Positions 1 to 9,557 of a DNA stretch of 64,000 nt are shown here, piece after piece. Made by a program: the position numbers and the translations under genes. The notes under the pieces are model-generated. The model was given only the letters and a program-made list of their open reading frames with translations. It was not told where the DNA came from and made no database searches. Location of the stretch: assembly GCA_963575745.1 (NCBI GenBank), contig CAUYUJ010015717.1, forward strand, positions 16,001 through 80,000, in the 5' to 3' direction. This stretch comes from Prorocentrum cordatum (Eukaryota; Sar; Dinophyceae; Prorocentrales; Prorocentraceae). The first letter of the stretch is position 1; each line of letters opens with the position of its first letter.

Positions 1-2955
1 GAGCTCCACGAGGACCTCAGCCTCAAGCGGAAGGCCGACGAGGCAATCGTCACGACGGCGAGCGTGATGGAGCGGCAGCTGGCCTGGCTCACTCGTGGCG
101 CTCCTGGTGCTCGGCCTGGCGCGTGGCGGCCAGTGAAGCTCCACAGGGTCGCCAGCAGGCGTTGGCTTCAGAACTTAGACAACCAGCTGAACACTTGCTC
201 TGACTTGGAGGGTCTGAAGGATTTCAGGATTGAGGATACGACCAGGGACTGGGTGAATTGGCGTTGCTTGTCGGTTTCCCTGGACCTCGGCAGCGACGGC
301 GTCTGCGCCACGAACGCCTTGACCTACTTCGAGGAGCTGAAGATCAACATGTTGAGGTTCCCAGATCCTTCGCACGGGGCTAACCGCAGCATCGACCACG
401 CGATCAATAAGACACAGCTGCGCGGCATGTGGATGCTCATGATGATCTCCTTTAACTTGCCTCATGGCCCAGACCAAGATGACCTTCGCCACCTGCAGCT
501 TCGCGAGGCCATGACCTACTGCTTCAACAGGCTCTCGCCGAACACGTGCCCCTTGTTCATGGAGCTGGCCCCTTACATGATTCAGGACTTGAACCGCGTG
601 GGCGATCATCTCCCAGGAGTGGATTCGCCAGAGGTCGAGCTCTGGGAGTACTTGAAGAAGCGCGTATGGGTCAGTTCTCCTGGGGAGCGTTGCAACACGA
701 ACAGGTTCATGTCGTCCGTTTCCGCTGCCAAGCTGAATGTTCCGTATTGGCACATCGATTTATTCGAAAGTCTATTTTTGTGTCTCGAGATGGATTTCGT
801 GAGGGGCAAGAAGTTCTTGGAGCACATGGTCAACGTGAAGACTGGCAAGCAGGAGGAGCTTGGTGAGGGCGCCCCCACGGCAGCTAATGCCATCACCTTG
901 GAGGCGAAGACGTTGAGGGGATGCGCTGCTAACGCCGTCGCGATCTCGGCCTTGATGCTGAGCGACCCCATGAACAGGAAGATTTGCCTCTCCATCGTTG
1001 CCCTGACAAAGCCTGTGCGTGACTGGCACATTCGCCAGAACAGGACTCTTCGGACTTCAGCTGCTTCGCCTGCTTGGCTCAGTGACCAGCTCTTGAGCGA
1101 GAACGTGAACCACATGAAAGACATCGCTGCGTGCTTTAACAACCGTTGGCTTCTTGAAGACCTTGGTTTCTCATGCCTTGACGGCGTTTGGTTGGCGAGC
1201 GAGGGCGAGATGTTGGATGACGACTATATCGCTGGCGTGGCTTGGGAGTTTGGTTGGAATCTAACTTCAGCTCGCCAGCGCAGGAACATGTACATGCACG
1301 GTTGGCCTTACAAGCTCATCTTGATGACGGGCGAGGGCGAGACTTCCAGGGCGGTGGTCCGTGAGTTCCAGACTGACAAGCGCATCTTCGATCTTCTTGA
1401 GGCCGCCGAGAGAGGCTCAGCAGCAGAGCAAGTCTTCGTCCGCAGCGAGTTCCGCAAGGTGGCGACGATTAAATTCGTTAGAGCGTTCGAGGACCTCGGC
1501 TGCGGCGTCCACGAGCAGATCGTCAAGCTGATCAAGGACCGCGTCTCGGGGCCCATTGGCACTCAGATCTGCGAAGACTGCATCGGCCAGGCCAAGAACT
1601 CGAAGATGGTCATCGGCAACAGGAAGTACAGGCGCCCCGAAGCCAGCATGGCCACGATGCTGAAAAACAAGGTGCTGGACGGCATCCATAAGTTCAAGGG
1701 CGCCACCATGAGCATGCCCTTGACATCGAAGAGCCTTCGTCTTCCTGACTCGGCCTTCCGCTCCTCCAAGACCAACGCGACCATGGAGTTCACGAAGATC
1801 GTCTCCACTCGGCAGGATGCTCCATATTACTCGCCTGGGCACATTGGTATTAACCAGCCCGTCGCCGACCTCTACATGTTGCGGCACATCTTCGCAGAGG
1901 CGCCCGAGGCCCCAGACTTCAACAAAATTAACTTCAGTTGGATCTCGAGCTTCGTCCAGGTCAGCCACAAGCTCGTGGTCAATCTTCCTGGTCAGGGGTG
2001 GTGCCTTGCATTGGACTACTTCAACAGCAGCTGCGCTTTCTTCTGGCCCATGGAGACTCGCGAGCTCGAGGGCGGCCTCCTCATGTTCCAGCCAGAGAAC
2101 TCAACGCGTGGGCCGATCGTGAAGCCGTTGTTCGACCTCGACGTTCCGTCTTGCACCGTGGTGGTGAAGTCGTGGGCGCGCCAGTGCAATGACTACCCTG
2201 CCTTGTGCGTCGGGATGAACGCGCTGCCCCCCGCCATCCGCATGTTCCAGGAGGGCCCGACGGATGGCCTCTACAAGATCGCAGCTTCGAAGGCCTTCTG
2301 GAGCGTCCCCAAGACCGTCCTCCAGAGCGTTGCCAGGGCTAAGGGCGTGGACCTGCCGCCTGGGGCCAAGCTCGTCGATGTCATCTTCGCTCTCGTGTGC
2401 GATGCTTTGGGGGTCTCCGAGGTCGATGCCATCAAGATCGTTGCCAGGCGCCACACCGTCAACGACCTCCAGGCGTCTTTCTTCCCTGCGCTGCTTGAGG
2501 TAGAGGAGGCAATCCAGTGCTTGCACTACGACGACCACGAAGAGTTCAAGAGCCAGGAGAAGAAGGTTGTCACGATCACCGAGGAGATGAGCATCTTCAA
2601 GTCGGACTCCCACCAGAAGGCGAAGGCCGTTCGCGAGGCTGCCCCCAAGGCTAAGGCTAAGGCAAAAGGTAAGGCAAAAGCGAAGGCCGCTGGTGGACCA
2701 CCTGTGCGGCGTGATTTCCCGACAGAGTTCACGCAGGCTGAGGCGAAGACTTTTTTACCACCTGGTGCGCACATCTGGCGTGCGGTGTCGCATGCCGCGT
2801 GGGCTGGCCATTACCCCCCCTACAGCCGCATCAGTGCTCCTTGGAGCATGGGGGAGACGGCCGCCATGAAAGATGTGATTCGTCGCTTGTGGATCCAGTA
2901 TCTCACTGCCACTGCCCAGGATCCGTCTGTGTGCCCGTTTGATAATCTTCTCTAG
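1..2955 (+). CDS. Hypothetical protein, 5' partial, intronless
   Basis: The frame is open from base 1 to a TAG at 2953-2955 (984 codons), so the true start probably lies left of the window; the first ATG in frame is at 67. I see no signal peptide, membrane segment or catalytic motif I can name. Visible features are a CxxC pair (ICEDC) near codon 525, a Lys/Ala-rich low-complexity tract (alternating K and A, about codons 878-897), and a C-terminal block with PYSRISAPWSMGETAAM near codons 940-956. The sequence is balanced in composition, unlike the shadow frames, which supports real coding. I have the impression that proteins with such KA tracts and this tail type are multi-copy in dinoflagellates, but that is recall and not shown here. 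The lack of introns over 3 kb, beside a neighbour split every few hundred bases, suggests a retroposed or mobile-element gene. Function unknown. Confidence 0.8.
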   Translation, partial: ELHEDLSLKRKADEAIVTTASVMERQLAWLTRGAPGARPGAWRPVKLHRVASRRWLQNLDNQLNTCSDLEGLKDFRIEDTTRDWVNWRCLSVSLDLGSDGVCATNALTYFEELKINMLRFPDPSHGANRSIDHAINKTQLRGMWMLMMISFNLPHGPDQDDLRHLQLREAMTYCFNRLSPNTCPLFMELAPYMIQDLNRVGDHLPGVDSPEVELWEYLKKRVWVSSPGERCNTNRFMSSVSAAKLNVPYWHIDLFESLFLCLEMDFVRGKKFLEHMVNVKTGKQEELGEGAPTAANAITLEAKTLRGCAANAVAISALMLSDPMNRKICLSIVALTKPVRDWHIRQNRTLRTSAASPAWLSDQLLSENVNHMKDIAACFNNRWLLEDLGFSCLDGVWLASEGEMLDDDYIAGVAWEFGWNLTSARQRRNMYMHGWPYKLILMTGEGETSRAVVREFQTDKRIFDLLEAAERGSAAEQVFVRSEFRKVATIKFVRAFEDLGCGVHEQIVKLIKDRVSGPIGTQICEDCIGQAKNSKMVIGNRKYRRPEASMATMLKNKVLDGIHKFKGATMSMPLTSKSLRLPDSAFRSSKTNATMEFTKIVSTRQDAPYYSPGHIGINQPVADLYMLRHIFAEAPEAPDFNKINFSWISSFVQVSHKLVVNLPGQGWCLALDYFNSSCAFFWPMETRELEGGLLMFQPENSTRGPIVKPLFDLDVPSCTVVVKSWARQCNDYPALCVGMNALPPAIRMFQEGPTDGLYKIAASKAFWSVPKTVLQSVARAKGVDLPPGAKLVDVIFALVCDALGVSEVDAIKIVARRHTVNDLQASFFPALLEVEEAIQCLHYDDHEEFKSQEKKVVTITEEMSIFKSDSHQKAKAVREAAPKAKAKAKGKAKAKAAGGPPVRRDFPTEFTQAEAKTFLPPGAHIWRAVSHAAWAGHYPPYSRISAPWSMGETAAMKDVIRRLWIQYLTATAQDPSVCPFDNLL

Positions 2956-3525
2956 GTGCATCTCTAGACCTGGTTTGCCTGGCGATTTTTTGACGCTTCG
3001 ATCGCGTTGCCTTTGATTTCCGACGGCTTGGATGTCCTCAATATGCTTGGTCGCACGGACTTCTGTTGTGTCCAGCGTCTCGTTGGCACTTGTTCTTGGG
3101 GTAAGACAGAGCCTCAGTGTGACCCCAGGCTTCTTCAGCCACAGGTCGTTTATGAAATCTTGAGGGCAGCATTGAGGCCAGGGGTAACTCAGATACTTAA
3201 CCAAGGTGTTAGGAATAGTTCCAACGTAACCGTCATACAGTTGAGCCAAGCGTTGAGGAGTGACAAGAGTAGTATTCATATTGTGAAAGGTTGAGCCAAA
3301 CAGCGTAACACCATAAAGCGATCAACATAAAACGAGCCAAGTGCGAACAACATAAAACGATACCCCAGAGCTGGCCTTAGCGTCCATTTTCGTTTCAGGA
3401 CCGATGTCAGTTTGCATCTAGTGCCGCAGTCAGTTCTCTTGCGTGTATCTTTGTCCTACTCCTTACTCCTTCCATTCCACACCTCCTCTTCCTCAATTCC
3501 GACACCCTCCATGTAGTTGGCCTCT

Positions 3526-3556
<31 letters not shown>

Positions 3557-4314
3557 AGATCTCAACGTTCCCATTATTCTCTCAATTTCGTTCCCCCTCT
3601 CTCTCTCTTTCTTTCTCTGTACCTCTGCAGGCTGTTCTGATTTTCGCTGATCGCGGTGATTTCTCCTAGGCGCCAGGTCTTGCCTCCGATCCCAGTTGCT
3701 TGTGAGGTGGTCGCTCTCTTGCTTGCTTTTGGCACGCTCGAATGTCTCAGAGTGCATCGCGAAGGTGGTAGGGGCATATCACTTGCTAGGGTGCGATGCC
3801 TTATGAAAGAACTTGTCGTTGCAGTTTCGGCGAAGGGTCTCGCTTTTTGTCTTGATCGGGCGAGGGGGCGCTCGGTTTCAACAGCTAGCGCAGGCCATTC
3901 GCCACGGTTTTACTAACGATCGGTTCGTTTGAGGCCTCTCGGGCGCGATGCTCGCGGCGAGACGCACAGAATGACCACGGGGGACACGTACATAGCAGAG
4001 GGCACGCCACACCCATGTCACATCCACACAACAACATGTCATCGTAGAAAGGTCTTCCGTGCTGCACCGATGGGCGTTTGAACCCTTCTTGGTGCGCCGC
4101 GTGCCGTCGAGCTGAGCAGCTGACGTATATGAATACCTGAGAGAGCAGTTGCACCACCTACTGGAAAAGGTAAAACAACTGTGGCTTCCCAACGTTGCAT
4201 CACTTGTTGTGATTTCTGCAACTATATACACGCCTTCGGCAAGCCCCCGCCACACTATTCATGAAGGCCTTCGGCCAAACCCGCCGCCGTGCCAGGGCCC
4301 TGGGAAAATGCCTC
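2956..4314. other. Intergenic stretch, no gene seen
   Basis: Short frames here lack protein-like composition. At 3240-3360 there are loose repeats of gagccaa and acataaaacga. A C homopolymer lies at 3527-3556, next to a CT-rich run. Confidence 0.5.
3527..3556. repeat. C homopolymer (30 C)
   Basis: Thirty consecutive C residues followed by AGATCTC. Length may be unreliable in the assembly. Confidence 0.9.
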
Positions 4315-4455
4315 GCGGGTTGTTCAAGGGGTCTTTAGGTCGGTTTTGGGTCTTTCAAGGGGCTCTTGGGGATGCTGCTTGAGATTGCTTGGGGTCTTTA
4401 GGCTGGCTTAGGGTCTTTAGGTCTTTGGGCCTCTTGGGGGGTTCGTAAGGGTTAC
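4315..4455 (+). repeat. Degenerate G/T-rich repeat (ggtctttagg type)
   Basis: Imperfect reiterations of GGTCTTTAGG and CTCTTGGGG. A related TCTTGGGGGCC-rich tract recurs at 60985-61470. Confidence 0.5.
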
Positions 4456-4800
4456 CCAAAGGCTTCTATTGGGATCGCAGGCGTCAAACCTTTAGGGCGC
4501 GAGCGGGCGTGGGGGGGGGCAACCTCGACCTCATGTCAATCCTCCTCCTTCTGTCTCCTTGGACGCTCCATCCTTTCACCTCGCCCTCCCCTCCTCTCAC
4601 CGTTTCCCCCCAATTACTTACATCGCGCCAACGGCTTCGCTTCTTCCACCGCCCCGCCCCCCACCCAACCGATCCAGGACTTCCTAGAGAGGGCGGCTCC
4701 AAAACAAAACATCAGGAACCCCCTCGACATGTCATAGGGCCCCGACGCGCTACCGAACATGCGTTTTGTTCACAACCCTCATTTGCGACGCGAAAAACAT

Positions 4801-5254
4801 CGCAAGCGCGAAACGCCGAGGTCGTGGTTGTGGTTGTGTAGGGCGCATTTGGTGCTATGCCAAAGTAGGCAGTGGTGACCGTGATGTTCGCGGTGGCATA
4901 GCTGCCAAAGTCTCGGCGCGACGTGCCCCGACGCGTAAGTTCAAGGGTTGCAATGACTGTTTCACTCTGCTACGGCCGCTGTGGTCGTGACTCGTTGCGA
5001 CAGTGCAAAAAGCGGTGTTGGTCACGACGGTCGTGACCAGTACCGCTTTCATCGCTGTCACAACTTGTTGCGACTACAACTGACCTAGCAGACCTAGTGA
5101 ACCACTTGCAGACCTTGACCTTAAGCGTCGGAACACGTTGCGCCGAGACCTTGGCAGCTATGCCACTGCGACCACCACGGCCACCATTGTTTATTTTAGT
5201 GCAGCGCCAAGCGTGTCTACACAACCACAACCACGACACTTCGGCGTTTCGTGA
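4801..5254. repeat. Large imperfect inverted repeat (foldback)
   Basis: The sequence from about 4801 to 5019 pairs with 5020 to about 5254 read in reverse complement. Matching blocks include GAAACGCCGA and GTCGTGGTTGTGGTTGTGT at the outer ends (4815-4840 and 5214-5250), GTGGCATAGCTGCCAA in the middle (4894-4910 and 5150-5170), and GGTCACGAC/GTCGTGACC at the apex near 5019. The arms are about 215-235 bp with scattered mismatches and small indels. A MITE-like foldback element or a hairpin-forming transcript are both possible; no coding frame crosses it. Confidence 0.8.
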
Positions 5255-5603
5255 TTGCCTTTATGTTGCGTCGGGAATGAGGGGCGTGGAAGCCATGGGT
5301 TTTGCCGCGTGTCGGAGCCATTCTGTGATTTTCAAAGGTGTCTTACTTTTTTTTTTTGGGGGAATGCCTTGAACGGGGGCGGTGTACAAATCTGGGTCTC
5401 CCAGATCAATCCCCGCCTCGCACTGGAGGAGGCAGGCGGCCATTTGGGGTCAGACCGCCGCCAGCCGGCGCGCGCACCCCCTGCGCCGCCCTGCGGCGTC
5501 TGGCCGCCAGCGGCGCGGTTGGCGGCACGCGGCGCGGCAGATGCGCCGCGGCGCGGCGCGCGGCGCGGCCGCCGCGCGAGCTCGGCCCGCGGCGCCTCGG
5601 TCG
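5255..5603. other. Region upstream of the split gene; promoter not identifiable
   Basis: Very GC-rich (GCGGCGCGG-type) just before the signal-peptide ATG. Dinoflagellate promoters and trans-splice acceptors are poorly defined; several AGs precede the ATG (for example near 5537) but none can be singled out. Confidence 0.3.
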
Positions 5604-5681
5604 ATGCTCTGGCCGCTGCTGCTGCTGTGCGCGGTGGCTGGCGCGGATGCTGCGCCGTCGTCGTCCGTGCACGACGAAGAG
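5604..5681 (+). CDS. Exon 1: signal peptide of the large PPC-repeat protein
   Basis: The ATG at 5604 starts MLWPLLLLCAVAGADA, a typical signal peptide: short n-region, Leu-rich core and small residues before a likely cleavage after GADA or ADAA. The exon then reads APSSSVHDEE. The repeat AGAGCC at 5678-5683 recurs at 6394-6399; joining at that repeat continues the frame as SSVHDEEPLDICSAESP. The exact cut inside the repeat is unclear: the acceptor AG sits at 6396-6397, and the matching donor would then be CC. Without splicing the frame ends at a TAA at 5685. Upstream in-frame ATGs exist in GC-rich sequence but give no signal peptide, so this start is preferred. Confidence 0.65.
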
Positions 5682-6397
5682 CCATAACCACAACCGAGTG
5701 GATTGTTCGGGAGGGCCCTTCGGGGAAGAACACGCCGACCTCTACAGGAGCACTCTGCTTGTGGTTGTGGTCGATTTGGGTCGTCCCAGGACGCCACATC
5801 GACCATAACCAGATTCAGCAGGCTTCGGTGTTCTGACGATTGGTGGCATGCGCAGGACATCTCCCAGGGTGTGTACTCGATGTGGTTGTGGTCGGGGGGT
5901 GCCAGATATGTTCCTGGACCGAGGTGGCCCCAGCTTTTCGCGGCGCCGTTTCAAAGTCCCTGGTGGCCCTTCTGGTGCCTCGTGACGGGTGCTCTGGGGG
6001 CCACCTGGGCCTCCCGAAATCATGTGGACACCTTTGGCCAGGGACCCGTTCTCGCAACGCCCGATCTTCGCCGCCGCCGCGTCTTCTGCAGTCGTCGCCT
6101 TCGCCATGGTCGCCGCCGTCGAGGTCGTTGTCGAAGACGATGAAGAGGGGACTGGGGAGAGGGGGGGAAGTCGCAGGCGCCAGTGCTGGAGGAGGAGGAG
6201 AAGGAGGAGGAGGAGGAGGAGGAGGAGGAGGAAGAGGAGGAGGATGCGCAGCAGCAGGACGAGGAGGAGAAGGAGGAGGAGGGGGAGGAGCAGGAGCAGG
6301 AGGAGAAGGAGGAGGAGGCGCGGAGGAACAGCAGGAGGAGGAGGAGGAAGAGGAGGAGGAGGAGGAGCGGCATGAGCAGGAGCCGAGAAACCCAGAG
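5682..6397 (+). other. Intron 1, with direct repeat AGAGCC at both ends
   Basis: Bounded by AGAGCC at 5678-5683 and 6394-6399. It contains a short inverted repeat around TTGTGGTCGAT/ATCGACCATAA (5764-5810) and the GGA microsatellite at 6185-6370. Confidence 0.5.
6185..6370 (+). repeat. (GGA)n-type microsatellite
   Basis: GGAGGA-rich purine tract with AAG and CAG interruptions. It can be read as poly-Glu or poly-Gly, but the direct-repeat junction at 6394-6399 places it in intron 1. Confidence 0.85.
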
Positions 6398-6751
6398 CCG
6401 CTGGACATATGCAGCGCCGAGAGCCCTATAGAGCTGGCATTCGAGCACGACCGAGTGACGCGCATGGGTCCAAAGGTCGCTCATGGCGGACCCCACTGCA
6501 GCTCCGGCCGTGCATGCTCCGTGTGGCACGTCACCCTCGCCTCGACCAAGGACCTGCACGTCACGGTGACGCCCTACAGCCAAGCAGTCGACCCCGACAT
6601 CAAGATCTACGTCAAGGACGCCACCGCGGGTGGGGCCTCGGCCTGTAGGTTGGTGGCGTACGCGCAGGACTTCGGGGGCGACATGCTGGCTGTCAACAGC
6701 TCCGAGATCGGGGCCGCGAGCGACTTTTACCTGAGCGTCGAATGCCGCCAG
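6398..6751 (+). CDS. Exon 2: first PPC-like module
   Basis: Codes for PLDICSAESPIELAFEHDRV and onward, then a beta-rich segment with HVTLASTKDLHVTVTPYS and DIKIYVKDATAGG, ending SDFYLSVECRQ. The alternation of hydrophobic strands and the PDIKIYV core match the PPC beta-sandwich family, a non-catalytic domain of secreted proteins. The right junction could be GA (after CAG at 6751) or GT six bases further on; both keep frame. The flanking direct repeat GCCAGGA favours 6751. Confidence 0.7.
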
Positions 6752-6946
6752 GACAGGGTCCATGTCGATCCGATCACTCCCATCAGATATCGATTCCGAC
6801 CAGCCCGTTCCGATATCCTGTCGATCCGATGCGGCCCGATGCTTGCCTTGCATGGCGCCGTCGTGCATCCTGGCCGATGCAGGCCGACCCGGCGCACAGT
6901 CCGATTCGACCCGACCCCCCGATTCGATCCTGACCGGTCCTGCCAG
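6752..6946 (+). mobile_element. Introner family A, copy 1 (intron 2)
   Basis: 195 bases beginning GACAGGGTCCATG and ending TCCTGCCAG, rich in GATCCGAT/GATTCGA. The direct repeat GCCAGGA flanks it at 6747-6753 and 6942-6948. Related copies are at 8140-8367 and about 25846-26290, all in the same orientation. Removal keeps phase 0. Confidence 0.75.
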
Positions 6947-7032
6947 GAGCAGGACTGCAGCTACCACGTTGCCCTCGCGCCTGCGCCCGTCGGCTCCGAG
7001 GACACCGAGGAGCTCCGGCTCGGCGAGCGCAG
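6947..7032 (+). CDS. Exon 3: end of first PPC-like module
   Basis: Reads EQDCSYHVALAPAPVGSEDT and ends LGE plus two bases of an Arg codon. The CSYHVALAP strand followed by a linker suits the final strand of a PPC module. The donor is GT (GTCCGG) at 7033, phase 2, which matches the next exon. Confidence 0.7.
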
Positions 7033-7995
7033 GTCCGGCGTCGCGTTGTGGAGGACGATCAATGGAGAGGAAGCATGTTGCCACATATTTTCCAGACGTC
7101 TAAACCATGTCTTAAACATGTGTTAAGCATGTAAAAAACAGGTTTAACTCATGCTTAGAACGTGTTTCCTACATGTTAAGCATATCTACAATTCAATGAT
7201 AGGACTGTTAGGGTGTCCAGTGTCGTGGCATCTACAAGTGTCCCGCGAGGGTGGCCCTCGCCGGAGTGTGCTCCCCTGGCGGCGCCCACAGAGGGGGTGT
7301 GGGGGGGCTCCGCGAGCGGGGGGCCTGGCCGAGAGGGCGGAGGGGCCTCCGATGAGGCAGAGGGCCTCGCAGGGCCCTGGAGCCGTCTGGTGGTGGGCCT
7401 GTCTTCCACCACCACCAACATAAGTTGGAGGGGGAGGGGGGGTCCTCCTCCTCCCCCTCCTCCGCCTCCTCCGCCTCCACCTCCTTCCCCCCCTCCAACC
7501 TGTGGTGGTGATTGTGGAGAACAGGCCCATCAGTCTGAGAAGGCGTGTCGGAAGCTGGGCGGGGCGTCCAAGAAGCCCCCCCTGCCGCCGCCGCGCCGCC
7601 GCAGAAGCCTCGCCGCCTTCTCAGGAGCCCACCCCCTCTCGCGCCACCCCCTGGCTGGCGCCGCCAATGTCTTGGGCGGGCCCACAGGGGTCTCCCCCCC
7701 CAGCTTCGGAGGTCGATAGGACCCCCACACTCTGCCAAGGCGACTAGCGACTTGCCCGTTTTCGGTTCTCGACGAGGGGGTGTCGGGGTCGTAGTCTTTG
7801 CGGGTCTGCGCCAGCGGGCTTCGGTCACTTCGGCGTTTTCCTTGAAGGTTTGCTTGCTAACGGGGATTCTGTCCAACCCCCGACAGCTCTTCGCTGGCGC
7901 TTGGACTTGACCCCCCCCCCGCGGCCCCCCAAAGCCGTGAACTACAGGTCACTCTTGCCCAGGGCCGCTCTTGCGTGTATTGTACGTACCCGAAG
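7033..7995 (+). other. Intron 3, flanked by a 14-bp direct repeat
   Basis: GT-AG intron of 963 bases. AGGTCCGGCGTCGC occurs at 7031-7044 across the donor and again at 7994-8007 across the acceptor, as a target-site duplication would. Inside are a TTAAACATG-rich patch (7098-7190), CCT and GGGG tracts, and no protein-like frame. Confidence 0.75.
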
Positions 7996-8139
7996 GTCCG
8001 GCGTCGCCATACCAGGGGTCCCGCTGCACTACAACTTGACTTGCGACAAGGCCTGCGCTGATGCGGCAGCCGACGGCTCCAAGGGCCTCCTCAGCATCAG
8101 CGCGTGGCCGCGGGACGCGACGTCGAAGCACCACCTCAG
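7996..8139 (+). CDS. Exon 4: second PPC-like module, first part
   Basis: Reads SGVAIPGVPLHYNLTCDKAC and on to GLLSISAWPRDATSKHHLR. It starts in phase 2 with the G completing an Arg codon and ends in phase 2. The ATSKHHLR strand resembles ATSKHAQFRMQVSW in the 12748 exon, supporting a cut at the GC donor (8140) rather than the GT six bases later. Confidence 0.7.
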
Positions 8140-8367
8140 GCAGGGGTCATTTCGATTCGATCGATCCGATTGGATGCCAAGTTCAACCCCGCTCGATCCG
8201 ATTTGATGCCGATTTCCCGGCGACCCGATGAGGACCGATGCTTGCATGGCGTTGTTGTGTACCTGGGCGCATCCGATTCGATTTCGATTCCGTGCAGATT
8301 CAGCGATCCGACGTACATTCCGATTCGATCTGCATTCTCTGTTCGATGTTGATTGATCTTGCCTCAG
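8140..8367 (+). mobile_element. Introner family A, copy 2 (intron 4)
   Basis: 228 bases beginning GCAGGGGTCATTTCGATTCG and ending GATCTTGCCTCAG. CCTCAGGC flanks it at 8134-8141 and 8362-8369. It shares GCATGGCGTTGTTGTG and GATCCGAT-type motifs with copies 1 and 3. GC donor, AG acceptor, phase 2 on both sides. Confidence 0.8.
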
Positions 8368-8994
8368 GCTCTTGGTCGCGAAGGACAAGCGACCCACGAC
8401 CAGGTCGGAGAGCAAGGGGCACATGCCCACGACCAAGAGCTGGTTTAGCGGCGAGGCGGTCAGCATCAAGCCAGAAGAGGGCACCTACTACATCACGGTG
8501 GTCAAGAGGCAGGGCTCCAACCCGCTGCCCTTCGTGCTCGCCGCCCGCCTTCCGAACACGGTGCAGCCGATGACTCTGGGCAAGCCGACGTTTGGTTCCG
8601 TCGCGAGGGCCCAGGTATCCTACTTCAGCTTCCAAGTCACGAGGGCGAACACCGACATCGGGGTGTACCTCACTACCTTCGATGGGGACCCCGACTTTGC
8701 GATTTCCCACGTGGATGTCGACCCGCTCCCTTCCAACAGGAAGAGTCAGTGGAAGTCGCGCAAGGTGGGCGACGACGAGCTGATCATCCCGCCAGACGAC
8801 CCCCAGAGGAAGGACCACCAGACGGGCGAGTTCCGCATAGGCGTGAGCGCCTACAGGGACAGCGCGTTCTCCCTGATCGTCCTCGCCGAGCAACACAGCG
8901 ACCTGACCGAGGGAGAGACCAGCACGATCGACTGGATGGAGCTGTGGCTCGGCATGCCGCAGCTTGCCACCGCCCTCCCGGGCAGGCCTGCCAG
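8368..8994 (+). CDS. Exon 5: PPC-like modules 2-3
   Basis: About 209 codons. It contains a complete PPC-like core: SYFSFQVTRANTDIGVYLTT, FDGDPDFAIS, then GEFRIGVSAYRDSAFSLIVL. The preceding segment GEAVSIKPEEGTYYITVVKR is the end of another module. The spacing and the GDPDFAIS motif are the best PPC match in the window with that of the 14671-16609 exon. The exon ends PGRPA plus AG of an Arg codon, phase 2, at a GT donor. Confidence 0.8.
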
Positions 8995-9160
8995 GTTTCG
9001 GGCGGGGCTGGGACCAGGATAAATCGTTCCAGAGCGCTTTGGAACGCTTTCAGACCGTTCTGGAACGCTCTGGAACGGCCGCGGCTCCCGATGCATCCTC
9101 CAGAACCGCCGGATCTCACTCGGATCTCAGAGACCCCCTGGTCCTGGCTTCGTCCTACAG
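8995..9160 (+). mobile_element. Introner family B, copy 1 (intron 5)
   Basis: 166 bases, GT-AG, flanked by CAGGTT at 8992-8997 and 9158-9163. It shares CGTTCCAGAG, GAACGCTCT, GGCCGCGG, ACATCCT/GCATCCT, AGAACCGCC and ATCTCAGAGA with 24334-24497 and, partly, 49829-49972. Removal joins PGRPA-R-FLYYHKIH in phase. Confidence 0.8.
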
Positions 9161-9268
9161 GTTCCTGTACTACCACAAGATACACACCCCGAGCTTGACT
9201 GTCGGCGTCGAGCTGCAAAGCGGGGACGCCCCCGACACCTGCATCATGAGCTGCGGGACCTCTCGAGG
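9161..9268 (+). CDS. Exon 6: PPC-like module, short exon
   Basis: Reads FLYYHKIHTPSLTVGVELQS then GDAPDTCIMSCGTSR. GDAPDTCIMS sits where GDPDLYV lies in other modules. The 3' end is uncertain: no GT donor is near, and a GAG/GCAAGA donor at about 9269-9273 is the best guess. Confidence 0.6.
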
Positions 9269-9557
9269 AGCAAGAAACAGCACGAGCACTCACTTTTCTG
9301 GAGATCCGCGCGGATTTCTAGAATCTGCGCTAGGCCCGCCTGGCGGCGCCGCTGGCGCCGCCCCTCGGCATCGTCTAACCTGTCCCCATCCCCACTGGGT
9401 CATGGTATCTCAGTCCCACCAGCCCTGGCGGGGACAGGGATCGCTTAAATGATGCTCATCCCCAGCCGCGCTCCGCGTGCCAGGCAGGGGGGTCCAGCGC
9501 AGATTCAAGAAGTCTTTGCGGACCTCTGGGCGTGTAAATTTGTGTTGTCTTCTTCCT
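9269..9557 (+). other. Probable intron 6, junctions unresolved
   Basis: CGAGGA occurs at about 9265-9270 and again near 9555-9560, as at the other introner boundaries, but joining there shifts the frame by one. A small indel or a different acceptor is needed. No protein-like frame inside. Confidence 0.4.

Noticed and set aside
3280-3300. GGTTGAGCCAAAC, ten bases of the spliced leader in reverse complement
   Set aside because: Match too short and continues with CAGCG instead of ATGGCT; similar gagccaa words repeat nearby.
6185-6397. Poly-Glu/Gly frame joined directly to exon 2
   Set aside because: It is a GGA microsatellite; the AGAGCC direct repeat and continuity from the signal peptide place it in an intron.
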